Shown here piece by piece: positions 20,692-21,976 of a stretch of 21,976 nt of DNA. The notes beneath the pieces are model-generated. The model worked only from the letters and a program-made list of their open reading frames with translations. It searched no databases and was not told the DNA's origin. Where the stretch lies: NCBI RefSeq assembly GCF_000719345.1, contig NZ_JOFX01000057.1, forward strand, positions 1 to 21,976, given 5' to 3'. Position numbers and translations under genes: made by a program. Numbering within the stretch: position 1 is the stretch's first letter; the number at the start of each line of letters is the position of its first letter. The stretch comes from Streptomyces sp. NRRL F-2664. GTDB taxonomy: Bacteria > Actinomycetota > Actinomycetes > Streptomycetales > Streptomycetaceae.

Positions 20692-21618
20692 GTGAGCAAG
20701 GTCGAGGAATTCGAGGAACTGCGGGCGATGCTCTTCTCGATCGCCTACCGGATCCTGGGCAGCGTCGGCGAGGCCGAGGACGCCGTGCAGGAGACGTGGC
20801 TGCGCTACGCCGCCTCGGCGACCCGCCCCACGTCGACCAAGGCCTTCCTGTCGGCGACGGTGACCCGCATCTCCATCGACGTACTGCGCTCCGCGCGCGT
20901 GCGGCGCGAGGCGTACACCGGCCCCTGGTTCCCCGAACCGCTGCTCAGCGACCCGTACGAGGATCCCGCGCGCGCGGTGGAACTGGCCGACTCGGTGTCC
21001 ATGGCCGCGCTGCTGCTGCTCGAACGGCTCAGCCCGCTGGAGCGGGCGGTGTTCGTGCTGCGGGAGGTCTTCGCCTTCGGCTTCGACGACGTCGCCGAAG
21101 CGGTGGGGCGCTCGGAGGCGGCGTGCCGCCAGTTGCTGGTGCGGGCGCGCCGGCACATGGACGCCGGCCGGCCGCGGTTCGCGGCCGACCGGCACGAGCG
21201 CCGGGAACTGGCGGCGCGGTTCTTCGACGCGCTGAAGGACGGCGACGTGGACGGGCTCCAGCACCTGCTGGCCGCCGACGTGCAGCTCGTGGGAGATGCG
21301 GGCGGCAACGCCCCGCAGCTCGCCAAGGCCGTCTCGGGTGCGGTGAACGTGGCCCGCCTGCTGGCCGCGGTCTACCCGTGGCTCTTGCGGATCGACGTGA
21401 CGTGCGAGCCGCACGACATCAACGGCCAGCCCGGCGCGATCTTCCGCGACCGCGACGGAAAGGTGCTCCACCTCATGGCCCTGGACGTGCGGGACGGCCG
21501 CGTCCGGACCATCCGCGGCCTGAACAACCCGGAGAAGCTCACCCACCTCGGCCCGGTCGCCGACGCATGGGCCGTCGCCCGCGAGATCAAGGAAGCCCGT
21601 CGACGGGCCAGGACCTGA
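20692..21618 (+). CDS. sigJ: ECF41-group RNA polymerase sigma factor with SnoaL-like C-terminal domain
   Basis: The 308-residue sigma factor has region 2 (AMLFSIAYRILGSVGEAEDA, then VQETWLRY) and region 4 (LSPLERAVFVLREVFAFGF, then VAEAVGRSEAACRQLLVRAR). A C-terminal domain of about 120 residues resembles a SnoaL/NTF2 fold. ECF41 landmarks are present: the linker motif GPWFPEPL (WLPEP type) and near the end NNPEKL (NPDKV/L type). The DGGGR-type motif is changed to DAGGN. In this group the C-terminal extension takes the place of a separate anti-sigma factor and modulates activity. GTG 20692 has AGGGGG at 8 bp; the open frame starting at 20623 has no site. The symbol is by analogy with SigJ-type factors and is tentative. 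Confidence 0.9.
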   Translation: MSKVEEFEELRAMLFSIAYRILGSVGEAEDAVQETWLRYAASATRPTSTKAFLSATVTRISIDVLRSARVRREAYTGPWFPEPLLSDPYEDPARAVELADSVSMAALLLLERLSPLERAVFVLREVFAFGFDDVAEAVGRSEAACRQLLVRARRHMDAGRPRFAADRHERRELAARFFDALKDGDVDGLQHLLAADVQLVGDAGGNAPQLAKAVSGAVNVARLLAAVYPWLLRIDVTCEPHDINGQPGAIFRDRDGKVLHLMALDVRDGRVRTIRGLNNPEKLTHLGPVADAWAVAREIKEARRRART

Positions 21619-21683
21619 CCCGACTCGTGTGATGCAGATCACCTTGGTTCGGCGCTCAGTTGCGGGGGCTGCGGCGGTCATCA

Positions 21684-21714
21684 CATGCGACGGCATGCGA
21701 CGGGCATGCGACGG
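21684..21714. repeat. Three copies of CATGCGACGG
   Basis: Three direct copies of a 10-bp unit lie at 21684, 21694 and 21705 (one extra G before the third), 27 bp upstream of the DUF4287 gene. They could be a regulatory array or slippage. Confidence 0.8.
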
Positions 21715-21740
21715 CACCGCGATGAAGACGTAGGAGACCC

Positions 21741-21947
21741 ATGGCCGACAACGTGAAGGGCCCCGCCAGCTACTTCCCCTCCATCGAGAAGAAGTACGGG
21801 CGACCGATCGCGGAGTGGCAGGACCTCATCAGGTCCTCGCCGCTCACGAAGCACATGGAGCTGGTGGCCTGGCTCAAGACGCACCACGGCCTGGGCCACG
21901 GCCACGCGAACGCGCTGGTGGCGCACACGCTGGCGGAGGGAAAGTAA
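21741..21947 (+). CDS. Small DUF4287-domain protein
   Basis: The 68-residue protein (SYFPSIEKKYGRPIAEWQDL ... KHMELVAWLKTHHGLGHGHANALVAHTL) matches the small DUF4287 pattern: an N-terminal IEKKxGR helix, a W at the middle, and a GLGHGHANALV helix near the C-terminus. Function is unknown; such proteins are widespread in actinobacteria. ATG 21741 has AGGAG 4 bp upstream. There is no export signal and no membrane segment. It is 122 bp downstream of the sigma factor on the same strand. I see no ECF41 promoter match in that gap, so membership in the sigma module is not supported. Confidence 0.85.
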   Translation: MADNVKGPASYFPSIEKKYGRPIAEWQDLIRSSPLTKHMELVAWLKTHHGLGHGHANALVAHTLAEGK

Positions 21948-21976
21948 CGGCGGGGCGGGGCGGGGCGGCTTCGGGG

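Noticed and set aside
21951..21976. GGGGC repeats at the right edge
   Set aside because: Three short GC-rich units at the window end; too little sequence to say more than simple repeat.

Overview
The window looks like Streptomyces (or a close actinomycete) chromosome. GC content is very high and third codon positions are almost all G or C. GTG starts, GTGA/TGATG stop-start overlaps, a Streptomyces-type ATP-binding regulator and an LppU-like cell-surface protein all fit. No mobile element, CRISPR array, tRNA or rRNA was seen. Every assignment comes from reading motifs by eye; nothing was searched.

About 80% of the window is a CoA-dependent catabolic region. From the left: an AMP-forming acyl-CoA synthetase (minus); a coupled amidohydrolase / acyl-CoA dehydrogenase alpha / acyl-CoA dehydrogenase beta operon (plus). 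Two unrelated genes follow: an ATP-binding regulator (plus) and an LppU-like membrane-anchored protein (minus). Next come a cyclase-family hydrolase (minus) divergent from an SDR / acyl-CoA dehydrogenase / Zn-alcohol dehydrogenase operon (plus), a flavin reductase (minus), a tandem VOC protein (plus), an enoyl-CoA hydratase/isomerase and a large NDP-forming acyl-CoA ligase (both minus), an FMO-type flavin monooxygenase (minus), and a coupled DoxX / zinc-ribbon DUF35 pair (plus).

The main finding is a repeated 15-bp inverted repeat, CTGAC-N5-GTCAG. Seven copies lie in the control regions of nearly every catabolic unit (around 1611, 1689, 7996, 11958, 16184, 16208 and 18094), and I saw no good copy elsewhere in the window. 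This looks like the operator of one TetR-type repressor, whose gene is not in the window. The enzymes suggest that a carboxylic acid is activated to its CoA ester, desaturated by an alpha/beta dehydrogenase, hydrated or isomerised, oxidised and ring-opened or hydrolysed, with flavin-dependent oxygenation in parallel. The substrate cannot be named from sequence, and no thiolase is present.

The right end (19.2-21.98 kb) is a separate neighbourhood. It holds a PdxH-like flavoprotein (minus), a carboxymuconolactone-decarboxylase/AhpD-like protein, an ECF41 (SigJ-type) sigma factor and a small DUF4287 protein. The AhpD-like gene is preceded by a sequence matching the published ECF41 promoter (TGTCACA-N16-CGTC), which points to a self-contained sigma-factor/target module.
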